In this document: positions 35,137 to 45,975 of the stretch, in pieces
Layout of the letters: each line of letters starts with the position of its first letter
Numbering within the stretch: position 1 is the first letter of the stretch
NCBI GenBank assembly: GCA_020226215.1
Contig: CM035232.1
Span: forward strand, 79,882,693-79,946,692
Length of the DNA stretch: 64,000 nucleotides
Direction: 5' to 3'
Origin: Sindora glabra
Taxonomy: Eukaryota; Streptophyta; Magnoliopsida; Fabales; Fabaceae
Made by a program: the position numbers and the translations under genes
The notes under the pieces: generated by a model
What the model saw: only the letters and a program-made list of their open reading frames with translations
Database searches by the model: none
What the model was told of the DNA's origin: nothing

Positions 35137-36438
35137 GTGAGTAATAGCTTGTTATACATTTTAGGAATTTCTAATCTTGGATGGTCATGATGAATATGAT
35201 TCCTTGGACATGATTTGTGTTGGTTGCTGTGATAATTAGTTCAACATGATTTGAACATGTGATGATGTTGTTGGAAGTGAGTATTTGGATCATGAATAAT
35301 GAAAATGGAAGTGGTTTTGGCTGTTGCAAAGAAATTGTTAATATTATGTTGGAAATGATATTAAGAAGGGTGAAGAATGCTGTTGAAATTCTGGTTGGTG
35401 AATAGTCACGTGGAACCTAGGTGATTTATCATAAAAAAATTTGATTTTTTATATCTTAAGGTCTCTCATGATGTGAGGTTGAATTATGGAAATTTTGAGG
35501 ATTTTTAGAAACTTTTAGGTATTTTAGAAGAATTTCCTAAATCAGGTCATTAGTGCTGTCCAGGAACAAGGCACTTTCACATTGTCTTCTGTTTTTGAAT
35601 TTCTTGGGGCCTAAAATGATCATGAAAAAATTTATGGAAACCAATCAAAGTGTTATTAATTTTGTGTAAAATTTTTAGGACAATCAGAGATGAATTGGTC
35701 ACCCAATAAAGTGGTGAAAAGAAACTGTTCATGACAAAACCCGAATATGTCCAGTCTTGTTCACGAAATTTTTAGGAGTATCAAATGGTTGAGAAAAATT
35801 CTGGAAAAATTTGTATGAATCACTCTGATTGTGATGTAGTATGGGTTAAAATTTTAGAAATAGTAAATTTTATTCAGTTCTTCAAATAATTCCTGCCCTT
35901 ATGCTGCCTAGATAGGGTCCACATACAAAATATTTTGTGTGACATGAATTGTTTGATTTGTGTACATGACACATGAATTATTTGATTTGTATACATGAAT
36001 ATCCTTTAGGGTTTGATATGAGAATGAGCATAGAAGGATAAATGAGGCATAAAATATTTATGGCATAGTTGGTATTTTGACATATTCCTTGAGAAAAATT
36101 GTGGTTAATGCATGTGGCATCCCACAATTGTTTATTCTAGTTACAAAAATATAGGAGGGAGAAAACATCTCTCGCATAGAAGGAGAGGAGGGGTAAGTAG
36201 TGGAGGGAAAAGGTTGGTAGCCTTTGGCCTAGGGTAGCGGGGGATAAGGTTGGACCGAAGATATAAGGTGACATTACATACCAACTAATGCCATTCCTCA
36301 AACAACGTAATATCTAAACTTGGACTTTTAATTAGAAAAGTAATCTTAGATGGGAAAATCAAAAAAAGGCAATAATAGGTTATTACTCACTGAATATATT
36401 TATACTCATTCCGTATTTTCTTCAAACTATCTTTTTAG
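35137..36438 (+). other. Intron-like segment inside the Tekay-like LTR (predicted)
   Basis: TTTAAG|GTGAGTAATAGC at 35137 is a consensus plant donor. CTATCTTTTTAG|GTAAAG ends at 36438, ten bases before the ATG of the LTR ORF. The donor is kept in the inverted partner (30531 on the minus strand), but its acceptor has become CATGT. It is a prediction without transcript evidence. Confidence 0.4.
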
Positions 36439-36447
36439 GTAAAGATC

Positions 36448-36762
36448 ATGGATTCGTGGACGCGCGGTAATACTTACAGAGGATATGCCACGACACCCCT
36501 TGGGACGTATGGAATAGAGTTTCACATAGAGATCCGGGTCACTCCTAACGAAATAAATATTTTGTATCATACAAACTATTGGCCCATGGACAGGGAGCCA
36601 AATGTCCTCGAAATTTTCCTCCTACTAGTACTGGTCACCCCGGATGACGATTCTGGGAGTAATGTGATACTGTTAAGGCCCATAACATCTAGTTCCAGTT
36701 CTCCTCTGGAGTTTGATCCGGAAGAGGAAGGTCCTAATTGGGTTAGTGAGTCAGATGACTAG
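36448..36762 (+). CDS. LTR-internal ORF, 104 codons, function unknown
   Basis: I do not recognise the product. The ORF begins MDSWTRGNTYRGYATTP, continues through GTYGIEFHIEIRVTPNEI and DREPNVLEI, and ends in a serine run and an acidic tail (SSSSSPLEFDPEEEG...SESDD). It has no obvious signal peptide or membrane span. It sits in the 3' part of the LTR, just after a splice-acceptor-like sequence. The partner LTR has the same reading with a stop and a frameshift. The older LTR at 15668-18846 keeps the Ser-run and acidic tail, so the frame was probably under constraint in the family. It may instead be a chance open frame in a conserved U5 region. Confidence 0.4.
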   Translation: MDSWTRGNTYRGYATTPLGTYGIEFHIEIRVTPNEINILYHTNYWPMDREPNVLEIFLLLVLVTPDDDSGSNVILLRPITSSSSSPLEFDPEEEGPNWVSESDD

Positions 36763-38698
36763 GTTTAATGTATTTAAAGTTATAATGGACTTATCTTTGT
36801 AAATATTTTTGTATTATTATATGTATATTATTTTGGTATTTTAACTTTTTATTATCTACTTTCTTTCAGCACGCCCTAATATTATTTTTATAAGTATATG
36901 CGATATTGTATCATCTTTGGGGGCTAGTAAGGATATCTTATCAGTGTGGAATGCTGATTGGATATCTTTATGCCGATCACGACTAAAGCACATCGGGTCA
37001 TGACAGTTTGTGATTCAAAAGTAAAATAATTATATTAAACTAAAACGGAATGTAAAAGCAAATTAGCAAGAAAGTAAATCAATATAGTAAAATAACCAAT
37101 TCAAGGATTTGAGAACACTTAGTTTTGATTAATCATGGATCACTTGATATTTGACTTTTTTCATTAACTTTTCAATCTTAAATTATTTGAAACCTTTACA
37201 ATGATTCATGAACCCTGAGCTAGATAACCATTGAGAATTTGATCAATTAAGATTAGTCGAATTAAGTAACTACTTTAATATTTATGAAGCGAGATCAAAA
37301 TTGATTTAAAGATAAAATTTGATTGAATTGAGAAATTTAAATTATAAACCTCCAAATTAATCTCTCAATCCTTTACCTATATATGTAAAATTATAATTAA
37401 CTAACCACAATTCAATAATAAAAAAAATAGAAATCTTAAGGATGAATACTAATTATATTAAATTAACATTCAACTCATGCAATTTCAAAACAATTATTAT
37501 AAAGAATTAGAAAAAGAGAAAAATTAATTAAAAGAAGTTAAAACTACGATTAACTAAATATAATTCAATAATAAAAAAATAGAAATCTCAAGTATGAACA
37601 CTAATTATACTGAATTAACATTCAACTCATGTAATTTCAAAACAATCAATATAAAGAATTAGAAAAGAGAAAAATTAATTAAAAAAGTTAACATTACAAA
37701 TTAAGATCTCATAATCTAGTAGAAAAGAGCTTCAAAATCCTTGAATCGACTTCAAGTGTTTAGCTTTCCATTGATGAATGATAAGAAAACTAGAAGAAGA
37801 AAAAAAAAGAAGAAGAGCTATTTATTGAATTGTGTGTAAAATTTGAAAGTCTAATGGTGTTTTTACTTTTAATATGATTTAAGAATTCTAAAACCTTATT
37901 ACACCTAAATCCTATGCTTCTTAAGATTACAAAGATAGGGCTTTCTTAATTTTTAAAAACCTATAACCTATTTTTACAAAGCAATAAACTTTAAAAGTTA
38001 CAATAGTAAATTCCATTTAGTCTAACTTACACCCAATATAAGACTACCAAAACTACATAGTTTTGGTAAACCATGGACATTAAATTTGTAAAGCTAGGTC
38101 TTAGAAAGATTGAGACACTAGTTTCATATTAATTAGACTTTTATAGCTCTAAATATGGCCTAAAACTAAGTTGGCTTAGTTTGGATAGAAATAGGGTTTT
38201 AACTTTTTGGCTCAATAAGTCCTTCTAGGTGTCCATGATGTGCATGCCACAATGCACTAAAAATTATACTGAAAAATAATGTAAAATGGTGGCATAACCA
38301 AGTCGTACCCCTAGTGATTCTTTGATTTTATTTTTTTCAAATAATTTCCTAACAATATATGCACAATTGTTGAGTTATTTATGCAATGAAAATAACAAAA
38401 ACTAATGCAAACAAAATGGTAATAGAATGTTGTCACAGAAACAGAATGGTGTGCTGCATACAGAATGCTACAATGTGCAACATGTAGAACATAATTAAAA
38501 TTTAAGGGGTTGATTGCATGAATTTAAACAGTTAATAAGCACGAATTTAAGCTCAAAATAGAAGTAAAATAGAAGAGAAATCAAACAGCTAATTCAAGAA
38601 AATTGAGAGCCTTAAATTGGATTAATCATAGATCAATTAGGATTTAACTTTTTCTAATTGACTCTTCAGCCTTGAATTACTCGAAATTTCTGCAATAA

Positions 38699-40924
38699 TA
38701 TCACGACCCACTTTTAATCGTGACCGGCGTGGATCCCGATATTGATTTCCACAAGCCTTAACTATTATTACTCTTCTTATTTAACGAGAGTTTCCAAATA
38801 TAAGAAAATTCACATACATATAAAATAATTTAATTACACGCTTATATATATTCAATTCATTTAATTCTAATTCAAATTAAACCCTAACTGTCAAATCTTT
38901 CAATTCAGGCGGTCTTTGATTCTCCATGAATACTAACCTAAAAATGTTAAAATAAAATGGAGTGAGATCCATGAACCAAATGAGTATATAATTACCATTA
39001 TCTTGTAGGTGATCAACTTAAAAATATAGAGAAAAGGATAGTAAAGAATTTTTTTCAGATTTCCTAAAATATATGGAACTATATCTTATAATGGAGATTC
39101 ACTTGCACATGACTGCAAGTATATTTCACGTAACACAATCATAAGAGTTTCAACTTTCTATCAACATTTGAATCATATATTACCCATTCTACCTAGGTAT
39201 TATACATAAATAGCCGTTAAGGCTAAATACAAACAGATCATCACAATCACATCATCAGTACAAGTCAATCATAAACAATCACGTGATGTCGCCTATTTAA
39301 ATATAATAAACATACATAAAGTTATTCTATAGTATAAAGGTCAATTTTATACCTCTCTCAACTGTTAATTAAGAATTTCTCATGTAACTCTTAAGTTAAT
39401 ATCATATCCATTTCATATAATTCGTCAAAAAATTTTTATCCGACTTTTATATCATTTCTTTCTCACCAATGACAATATTCAATATCATTATTCTAACATC
39501 ATTCATTATTTTATAATATATCAAAAAGCTCAATTCACAATACTCGTATATAATCATAATTATATAAAAATATAGAATTGATATTAATAATGATGAAAGC
39601 ATAACTCAATAAATATTTAAAATATCTTTTGATAAGATAATAAAAAAAAAAGTGGTGAAATATATACTCACCTTGTAAGGATGATCCGTTGTAGTAGCTC
39701 AAAATGATTCATCCTCTTCTTCTTCTTATACCCCTTCCCGAAATGCTTGAAGATGCAACCACTCGAGTTGCTCCCCTGTTACTGTCCAGATGCCTGATCG
39801 TTGCCGAAGCTAGGAGGAGCACACGGAGAAGCTCGAGCAGCTATCGGTTGCTGGATGCAGGAGTCCTGCAGATCGCAGCTCTCCATCCTTCCAAAAATGC
39901 TTCCAACGGTTCCATAAGCAATTAAAAGACCAGAGGCAGCAAAGACCAGGCACCATGCTGGTACTGTTAACGCCAGCAGTGAAAAACACTAGCCACGACA
40001 ATAGTAGATACACGAAGATGAAGAAGGATGCAAATAGGAGAGAGGAAAACCCACGAGCTGCTGGCCAAGATGATGCGCGCAAGAGTATTTCGGTGACCAG
40101 CAACCGCTCCTCCTCATGGTCTGTTGCTTCCCTTTCGCCACAGCAGCTATTTGCCGAGGTTCAGCGGCTCATGCAAGTCCGGCTGACGTCTAACAACTTC
40201 TGAGCAGAAGCAGCAACATGGTGTAAGAGAGAAGGCATGGGAGCTGTTCGGGGAGGAGAAAAACTGAGTGAAGATAAAGTGCGAGAGAGAGGCGGTGAGT
40301 TTTAAGAAAAATGAAAGTGCTGTTCAGCTGTACCCGAAAGGAGACAAAGGAAAATTTATAAAAGAAAGAGGTAAAGGCGGTGAGGGTGGGGAGGGAGCTG
40401 ACCGAGATTAATTAAAGCAAATTAGCTAGAAAAATGTAGAAAAAGAGATACAGCAGCCGGCGTGGAAACCAAGAATGAGCTATCCGAAAATATGACAATA
40501 AGAAGGAGAGTAGATTCTTATGCAATGAACAAAGGGAGAGGAGTCAAAAATACTGTAGAAAAAATTTGAGTTGTGCCCGTATAAGAGAAAAAGGCAGCAA
40601 CTGATCAAGAAAAGGAAAAATCTGGAGACAATACAATAGTGGAAAATAGGATAGAAGCTAAAAATAAAAAAGGGCACGGAACCCAAGAAAAGAGAAAGCT
40701 GTCCGAGCGGCAACATAAAAGAATTCAAATGAAGAGCACAAAAATTGAGAGAAAGAGAAAAAGGCTACAAAAAGGAAGTTTCTATTATGTGATTCTCATG
40801 CACATTAGTAATTTTATACTCCAAATTTCAATCTTCAAAATTTATTAAATCCAATCTTAATCAATTATTTAATTAACTATTCATAAATATTGAAATTTAT
40901 GAAATTTAATTTTGGGATATTACA
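38699..40924 (-). mobile_element. Solo LTR B (T family)
   Basis: On the minus strand it reads TGTAATATCCCAA...GGGTCGTGATA, 2226 bp, with the final base pair of TG...CA mutated. The perfect duplication AATAA flanks it (38694-38698 and 40925-40929). The unoccupied site is visible at about 49660 (CTATAATAATTCCTGG). Its GC-rich core (39700-40480) differs from those of A and C. Open frames there (39704, 39955) are not shared, so I call no gene. A TATA-like TTTATAAAAG lies near 40356. Confidence 0.92.
38938..39671 (-). other. Intron-like segment inside LTR B (predicted)
   Basis: On the minus strand, TTACAAG|GTGAGTATAT starts at 39671 and CATTTTTAG|GTTAGTATTC ends at 38938. Junctions and spacing match those in LTR A (723 versus 734 bp). 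MENQRPPELKDL follows the acceptor, ending at a stop after 16 codons. Confidence 0.4.
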
Positions 40925-41370
40925 AATAATTCTTGAATTCTACACTCGACAATTATTTAGGATTTGATCAATTAAGATTAGTTGAATTAAACAATCGCTA
41001 TAATCCTTAAATTAGATCGAAATTAATTTATGAATAGAATTCAGTTGATTTGAGAAGTTAAATTAGAAATCTCAAAATTAACCCCTCAACCCTCGTCCCT
41101 ATACATAAAACTATGATTTATCAACCATAATTTCATAACAAAACAACAAAGAAATCAGAAATCACAAGGGTGAATATCAATTATATCAAATTAACATCCA
41201 ACACAAGGAATCTCAAGACTTTCAATACAAATAAATAGAGAAAGAGGAAAATTAATTAAGAAAGGTCAACATTACAAATCATGATCTCATAATCCTTAAG
41301 AGAAGAGCCTCAATTCGTTGAATCAACCATGAATTTAGACTTGCATTGATGAAGAACAAAGAAAGCTAAA

Positions 41371-41405
41371 AGAAGAAGAAGAAGAAGAAGAAGAAGAAGA
41401 GAAGA
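41371..41405. repeat. (GAA)n microsatellite in 3' LTR
   Basis: About 11-12 GAA units. The 5' LTR of the same element has a slightly longer run at 50108-50146. Confidence 0.95.
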
Positions 41406-42149
41406 GTTGTGCTACTGAATTTTCTGTGTATCTGAATTGTGTTATTCTCTTTAGCCCTTTTGCCTATTTATATGACCTAATTAGCCTAAATCCTAATTGA
41501 ACTAGGATTAGATGACTCTTAGAATTACAATTACAATAATAAAGCTTTTCAAAATTTCTAAAAGCTTAGACCTATTTAAACCAAATTTCTAAAAGTTGTC
41601 AAATTTCTAGAAGCAGCATCAGGGAATTCCTGCAGGTTTGACTTCAAGCCCAATTTTGACTATGAAATCGATAAATTCTAAAAGATCCATAAACATGAAA
41701 GTTGTAGGCTTGTGTCTCCTGAGAATTTGGGCACTAATTTTAGGTCAATCCTACCACTATAGGTCCAGATATGGTCTAAATACAGAAATGGATTTAGTTG
41801 GGACAAAAACACAACTTTAGTTTATTAGCCAAGTAAAGGCATGAAGGAGTCCAAAGTGGGTTTTGACCAAAACATAAAACTTATAGATATTTCTTTTAGC
41901 TTTCCATTAATATAAAATTTTCCTCAATATAACATCTGGAGCCCAAGATATGACTGAAAAACAGAAACAATGTCAAAATCCAGCGTTTACTGAATAAATT
42001 CACAAACTTATAAAATTAATCAAAAATTATAAAACAAGGCCTATTGTTCTCATCAAATTAAGCACACTAACATCTGTAAAATTAAGCACATATAATACCT
42101 AAGTGACATAAAATAGGAAAAAATAAAATAGTAAATATTTTTCTCATCA

Positions 42150-42167
42150 AATTCTCCCACACTAACC
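42150..42167 (-). other. Polypurine tract of the Athila-type element
   Basis: On the minus strand GTTAGTGTGGGAGAATT directly precedes TGATGAGAAAAATATT, the start of the 3' LTR. Confidence 0.7.
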
Positions 42168-43553
42168 CTTTCTTGTTCTCAATCAAGATAAAACTTTATT
42201 TAAAATTAAGACATAAAAGATTTTACTTTCCGAAAACTTCAAATTCATAAATCTATAAGCAAGAACCAACAAACATAATACATTATGAAGAAAAATCTTA
42301 ACAAACTTAAAACTAACTAACATAACACCTTCATTAAAAAAGAGTAGATCAAATTGGTAGATTTTCATAAATTTCACTTTCCATCTCTCAAGTGTTTAGG
42401 CTAAAGTGTTTCACTCAAATTCATTCCATTGAAAATTTTCACTATAAGCTTGCTAATCATCTAATCTCCACTACTCAAATCACATGTACAGCACAAATTA
42501 AAAAGACTTTATTCGATGTTGTAATGGGGCTGGGGAAAAGGGAAAGAAAAATAAGGATGAAAAAATTTTGAAACCAAAGAAATCAATAGAGCATTTGAAC
42601 TAAAAATACATAAGCAAATCATAAACAATTATAACTCAACATATCAATTGAAATTTAAATTCAAATACTCATCAACTTCTTTATTTTTTTTCTTTTCTCT
42701 TTAATTTTTTTAATTTTCTTTTCTTTTTTTTCTCTTTATTATTCTTTTTTTCTTTTTTTCTTGCTCTTTTATTTTTGGACTTTGATTGAATTTTTTTCAA
42801 CTAACATTTAATGAAAACTTTTCACAATATATATATACAAACTCATATACCTCCACACTTATTCAAGAGTCCAAACAAATTCAAATGATTTACTAATTCC
42901 TAAGATTAGGTAAAAACATTTATTTTTCATTTGAAAAATATGCTCGTGTTAATCAATAAGAAAAGTGCAATAAAAGCTCAAGGGGGCTTAACAAAGTTAA
43001 AAACTTCAAGGTTGGCTTTATGGCTATAGCTTAAAAGAAAGAAGAATGCCTTAATCATATTTGTATATGTATGTGCAAAATGTAATCTCACAAAGATTCA
43101 AAGCAAGTTTTAGAGAAAAAAATCATGGAAGAACATCACACAAGAAGGAAAGACAATATCATAGTATGAATTTTTCAACAAAAGACCCAAAATCTCACAA
43201 GGTAAGTCATACTACCAAATTCAATTTACCAATTCAAAATTCATCACTACATCAATTAATTTTTAAGAAGCAAAATCATTTATTCAATCATGTTATGAAT
43301 CCTATCTAACTTTAATTGAATTCTACTCATGAAAATGCAAAATCTCCATTAATGAAAAGCAACTAAAAAGGACTCAAAATGACTTAAAAATCAAGTGAAA
43401 AATACATTTTTTTGAAAGCATAAAATTGAAAATTTTAAAGGCATAAAATTGAAAAGCATAAGAAAGAAGACACAAAGCATGAAGTAAATCCTAAAGTATC
43501 CACCCCATACTTAAATTTTACATTGTCCTTAATGTAAATTACATCAATATAAT
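42168..43553 (-). other. Athila-type 3' untranslated region
   Basis: This non-coding stretch has a pyrimidine block on the + strand at 42660-42778 (purine on the coding strand) and the AAGGACAATGTAAAATTTAAG block at about 43500-43537. It parallels 12690-14261 in the first element. Short open frames (42183, 43061) are not conserved. Confidence 0.55.
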
Positions 43554-45190
43554 TAATGTACACGTCAAAATACACTAAAATTAATTAAAAACTGGTTGCA
43601 AAAATAATAATGCAATATAGTTGCACAATCAAGTCGTACCCCTAGTGATCCTTTAATTTTATTTCTTTTAAATTTGTTTCTAACAATATTCACACAATTG
43701 TTGAATTATTTACGCAACAAAAATAGAAGAAACAAATGTACATAGAATATAATTGTAGGAGATAGAATGCTGTAACAGAAACAGAATCAAAAATAGTGTT
43801 ATATGCTATATGTATGTAGAAATTATGTAAAACAAAATGCAAAATTGGGGGGTTTGAATTTAAAACAAGAAGATATTAATAGCAAAAGATCAATAATAGA
43901 ATCAATAAAACAGTAGTAACAAAAATAAGAATATCAATGAACAAAGACAACCGATTCAAGGAATCCAAGGTTTCTTCGGAGGATTAATCATAGATCACTA
44001 TAAATTGAATTTTGTAATTGATTATTCAACCTTGAATTATTTAGAATCCCTGAAATAATTCATGAACTCTAAGCTAGATAATCATCTAGGATTTGATTGA
44101 TTAAAATTAGCAAAGTTAGACAATCGCCATAACTCCTATGTTAGATCAAAACCAATTTGAAGATAGAATTCAGTTGAATTAAATGAATTAATTCAGAATC
44201 CTAAACCTTCCATTCATCTCCTTTTCTCTCATGAAAATAATTTTAATTAACCAACCAAAATTTACTATCAATTCAGATTTAAAACACAACTTATAGAATT
44301 GAACAAAAATTATATCAAATTAACATCCAAATCAAGTAAATCATGCAAATCAAAGGAGATAGATGAGGAAAAAGGGAAATCAATTACAATTATCACCATA
44401 CAAATCAAGATATCATAATCCCAGAGGAGAAGAGCCTCAAATTTTCTTGAATCAACTCAGATAATTAGCCTTCCATTAGAGAAAAAAACCTAAGAAAGAT
44501 AGAAAACTATTAAGTTGTCTGACTTGTTCTTTTCTTTCACGTTCTGATTCTATTTATTTACAATCCTATAAGCATAATTAGGACTGAACCTAAACTACAA
44601 ACTTATATTCTAATATCTTAGGAAGCTACCCACAAAATTTCAGCCCAATTAGACATTCCTAACTCAAGTTATAGCTAAAATACTACAGATAATTCAATCC
44701 AGTCCGAGTTGAAGTAACAAGCCATCAATCCGTCTTCTTTGCCCTTCAAAATGACTTATTTTCTTCAAAAAGGCTTCATGAATGATTATATATGGATTTT
44801 ATGGAGTAATTGGACTTGACCTTACATCAATTAGATACTTGGAGCTCAAGATATGAATTAATCATTGTAACTAGGTCGGGTTTGGGCTTGGACAACAACT
44901 CTACTTTGACTTTAAGCTAATGTTTGACCTCCAAGATGGTAGAACTGGGTTCTTTGGTCAATATAAAAATTATAGCTCTATTTCTTAGCTTTCCAACAGT
45001 TTATAGATTGTCCAAATTTGAAATCCAAAGCTCAAGTTATGATCAAAATACTAAGTATAAAAAATTCAGCATTAAGCTCAAATTAATGCAATTAGTTTCA
45101 AATTAATGTAAAATTGATCCAATTAAGTATCATCACCTCCTAATGGACCTAAATATAAGAAAAAATATTAATAAAATATTATTCACATCA
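43554..45190 (-). mobile_element. Athila-type solo LTR (L6) in the 3' UTR
   Basis: About 1637 bp runs from TAATGTACACG (decayed TGATGTGCATG) to TTATTCACATCA. It is flanked by ATAAT (43549-43553) and ATCAT (45191-45195), a 4-of-5 duplication. It separates the GGGAGGCAACCT motif from the AAGGACAATG motif, which are about 80 bases apart in the first element, so it is a later insertion. Confidence 0.75.
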
Positions 45191-45272
45191 ATCATCAAGA
45201 ATAATCAACAAAAAGGATAAAGGACATGGAAAATAAAAGAGAAGGGTAAGAGAAAGTAAATCTAAATGGTTT

Positions 45273-45293
45273 AGGTTGCCTCCCAAAAAGCGC
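45273..45293 (-). other. Athila-type motif GCGCTTTTTGGGAGGCAACC
   Basis: A near-perfect copy of the conserved Athila motif on the minus strand. It lies about 45 bases after the stop of the accessory ORF, as in 12667-12687. Confidence 0.75.
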
Positions 45294-45334
45294 CTTTCTT
45301 TAATATCTTTGGTTAGACTATGGCTTCAATTTCT

Positions 45335-45975
45335 TCAACCAAGATCTGTATGAGGATTGACTACCTCCATTACTTTTAAATTGCTAAACTTTACTTTATC
45401 CATTAAAGAGGTGCTATGAAAATTTGAATCCTCCACCATAAGTTCTTGAAGTGCTATTCCTAATTTATCTTTGCTTGAATGCTCAAATTCATCTGGTAAA
45501 ATAAATTCAACTTGATCAACAAAATGGTGAGAAGAATCAATGTGAAAACACTCTTTTTCTTTTTCTAGTTCTTTTTTTTGCTCTTGTTCTTGTAAAAGTG
45601 AAATATCTCTATCATCATGTTATTTTTTTGTAATTTTTGAATGAACATTGTTGTTTTCATCTAAAAATGCAGAAATCTCATCACAAATGGAACACTTAAC
45701 AGCACTATCTTTACAAGTGCATTCATGACTATCAACACAATCCATAAATTCAGGAAATTCAGCAAGTAATTCATCTTGGATAGCATTAGCATGTAAATCT
45801 GAATAGTGCACAGTAAAATCAAAATTGACAAAATTGAAAATAGTAGAATTAGAAATAGAAATGTGCATATAAAAAATAGCAGAAACAAAAGTAGAAATAG
45901 CAAAAATAGAATAAGGAGAATCATGCACCAAAGGCTCCAAAATGCTAAGAAATGATATGGAGTTATCTTACATAT
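45335..45975 (-). pseudogene. Accessory ORF following protease, one internal stop
   Basis: The function is unknown. After the protease a TAA near 45975 precedes a single reading frame that runs from about 45970 to TGA at 45335-45337. It is broken only by one TAA after SKITKK (about 45620). Features are ELLAEFPEFMDCVDSHE, a Cys cluster (CTCKDSAVKCSICDEI), a Gln/Glu/Lys helix-like arm (QEQEQKKELEKEKE), then FVDQVEFILPDEFEHSSKDK and MDKVKFSNLKVMEVVNPH. The second half aligns with 12285-12617. It occupies the place where RT, RNase H and integrase would be. Its conservation and near-intact frame suggest a protein of a non-autonomous lineage. Confidence 0.65.

Larger units (their letters stand above)
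28653..37005 (-). mobile_element. Tekay-like composite with inverted LTRs
   Basis: The unit contains a minus-oriented LTR (28653-31532), minus-strand pol from polypurine tract to mid RT (31533-34138) and a plus-oriented LTR (34139-37005). Both outer ends are the U5 end of the LTR (TGTCATGACCC on the left, GGGTCATGACA on the right). The unit is flanked by GTTTC (28648-28652) and GTTTG (37006-37010). A related empty site near 43855 reads GGGTTTGAATTT, so the target was probably GTTTG. Gag, protease and a normal 5' LTR are absent. A standard element has direct LTRs, so this arrangement is abnormal. Confidence 0.75.
34139..37005 (+). mobile_element. Inverted Tekay-like LTR of the composite
   Basis: This 2867-bp LTR runs TGTAATGACCCTG...GGGTCATGACA on the + strand, opposite to the pol beside it. 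Its U3 end abuts RT coding sequence at an exact TG, and the five bases before it (CAGCT) are not repeated after it. It therefore does not behave as a separate solo insertion with its own duplication. It contains a TATA box, an intron-like segment and a 104-codon ORF. Confidence 0.9.
28369..38235 (-). mobile_element. Athila-type LTR (L4), split by a Tekay-like composite
   Basis: The left part (28369-28652) begins TGATGTGTGCATCG, the inverted 3' end of the family LTR. The right part (37006-38235) continues the same LTR and breaks off at 38235 where another LTR of the family begins. Between them is the composite 28653-37005. The rest of this LTR's 5' end is not seen, so no target duplication can be tested. 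Confidence 0.7.
38236..42149 (-). mobile_element. Athila-type 3' LTR of the gag-protease element, holding solo LTR B
   Basis: It starts TGATGTGCATGCC and ends TTTTTCTCATCA on the + strand, giving TGATG...CATCA ends. Without solo LTR B and its duplication it measures about 1683 bp. It is closely similar to the 5' LTR at 49166-50403, including a GAA microsatellite at the same place (41371-41405). Confidence 0.85.

Noticed and set aside
34139..37005. The plus-oriented Tekay-like LTR as an independent solo insertion into RT
   Set aside because: CAGCT before it is not repeated after it. Instead the base run after it (GTTTG) matches the flank of the whole composite. I keep an insertion-plus-deletion origin only as an alternative.
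39704..40848. Open frames in the core of LTR B (39704, 39955, 39810 minus, 40639)
   Set aside because: They lie inside a solo LTR, overlap on both strands, and are not shared with LTRs A or C.
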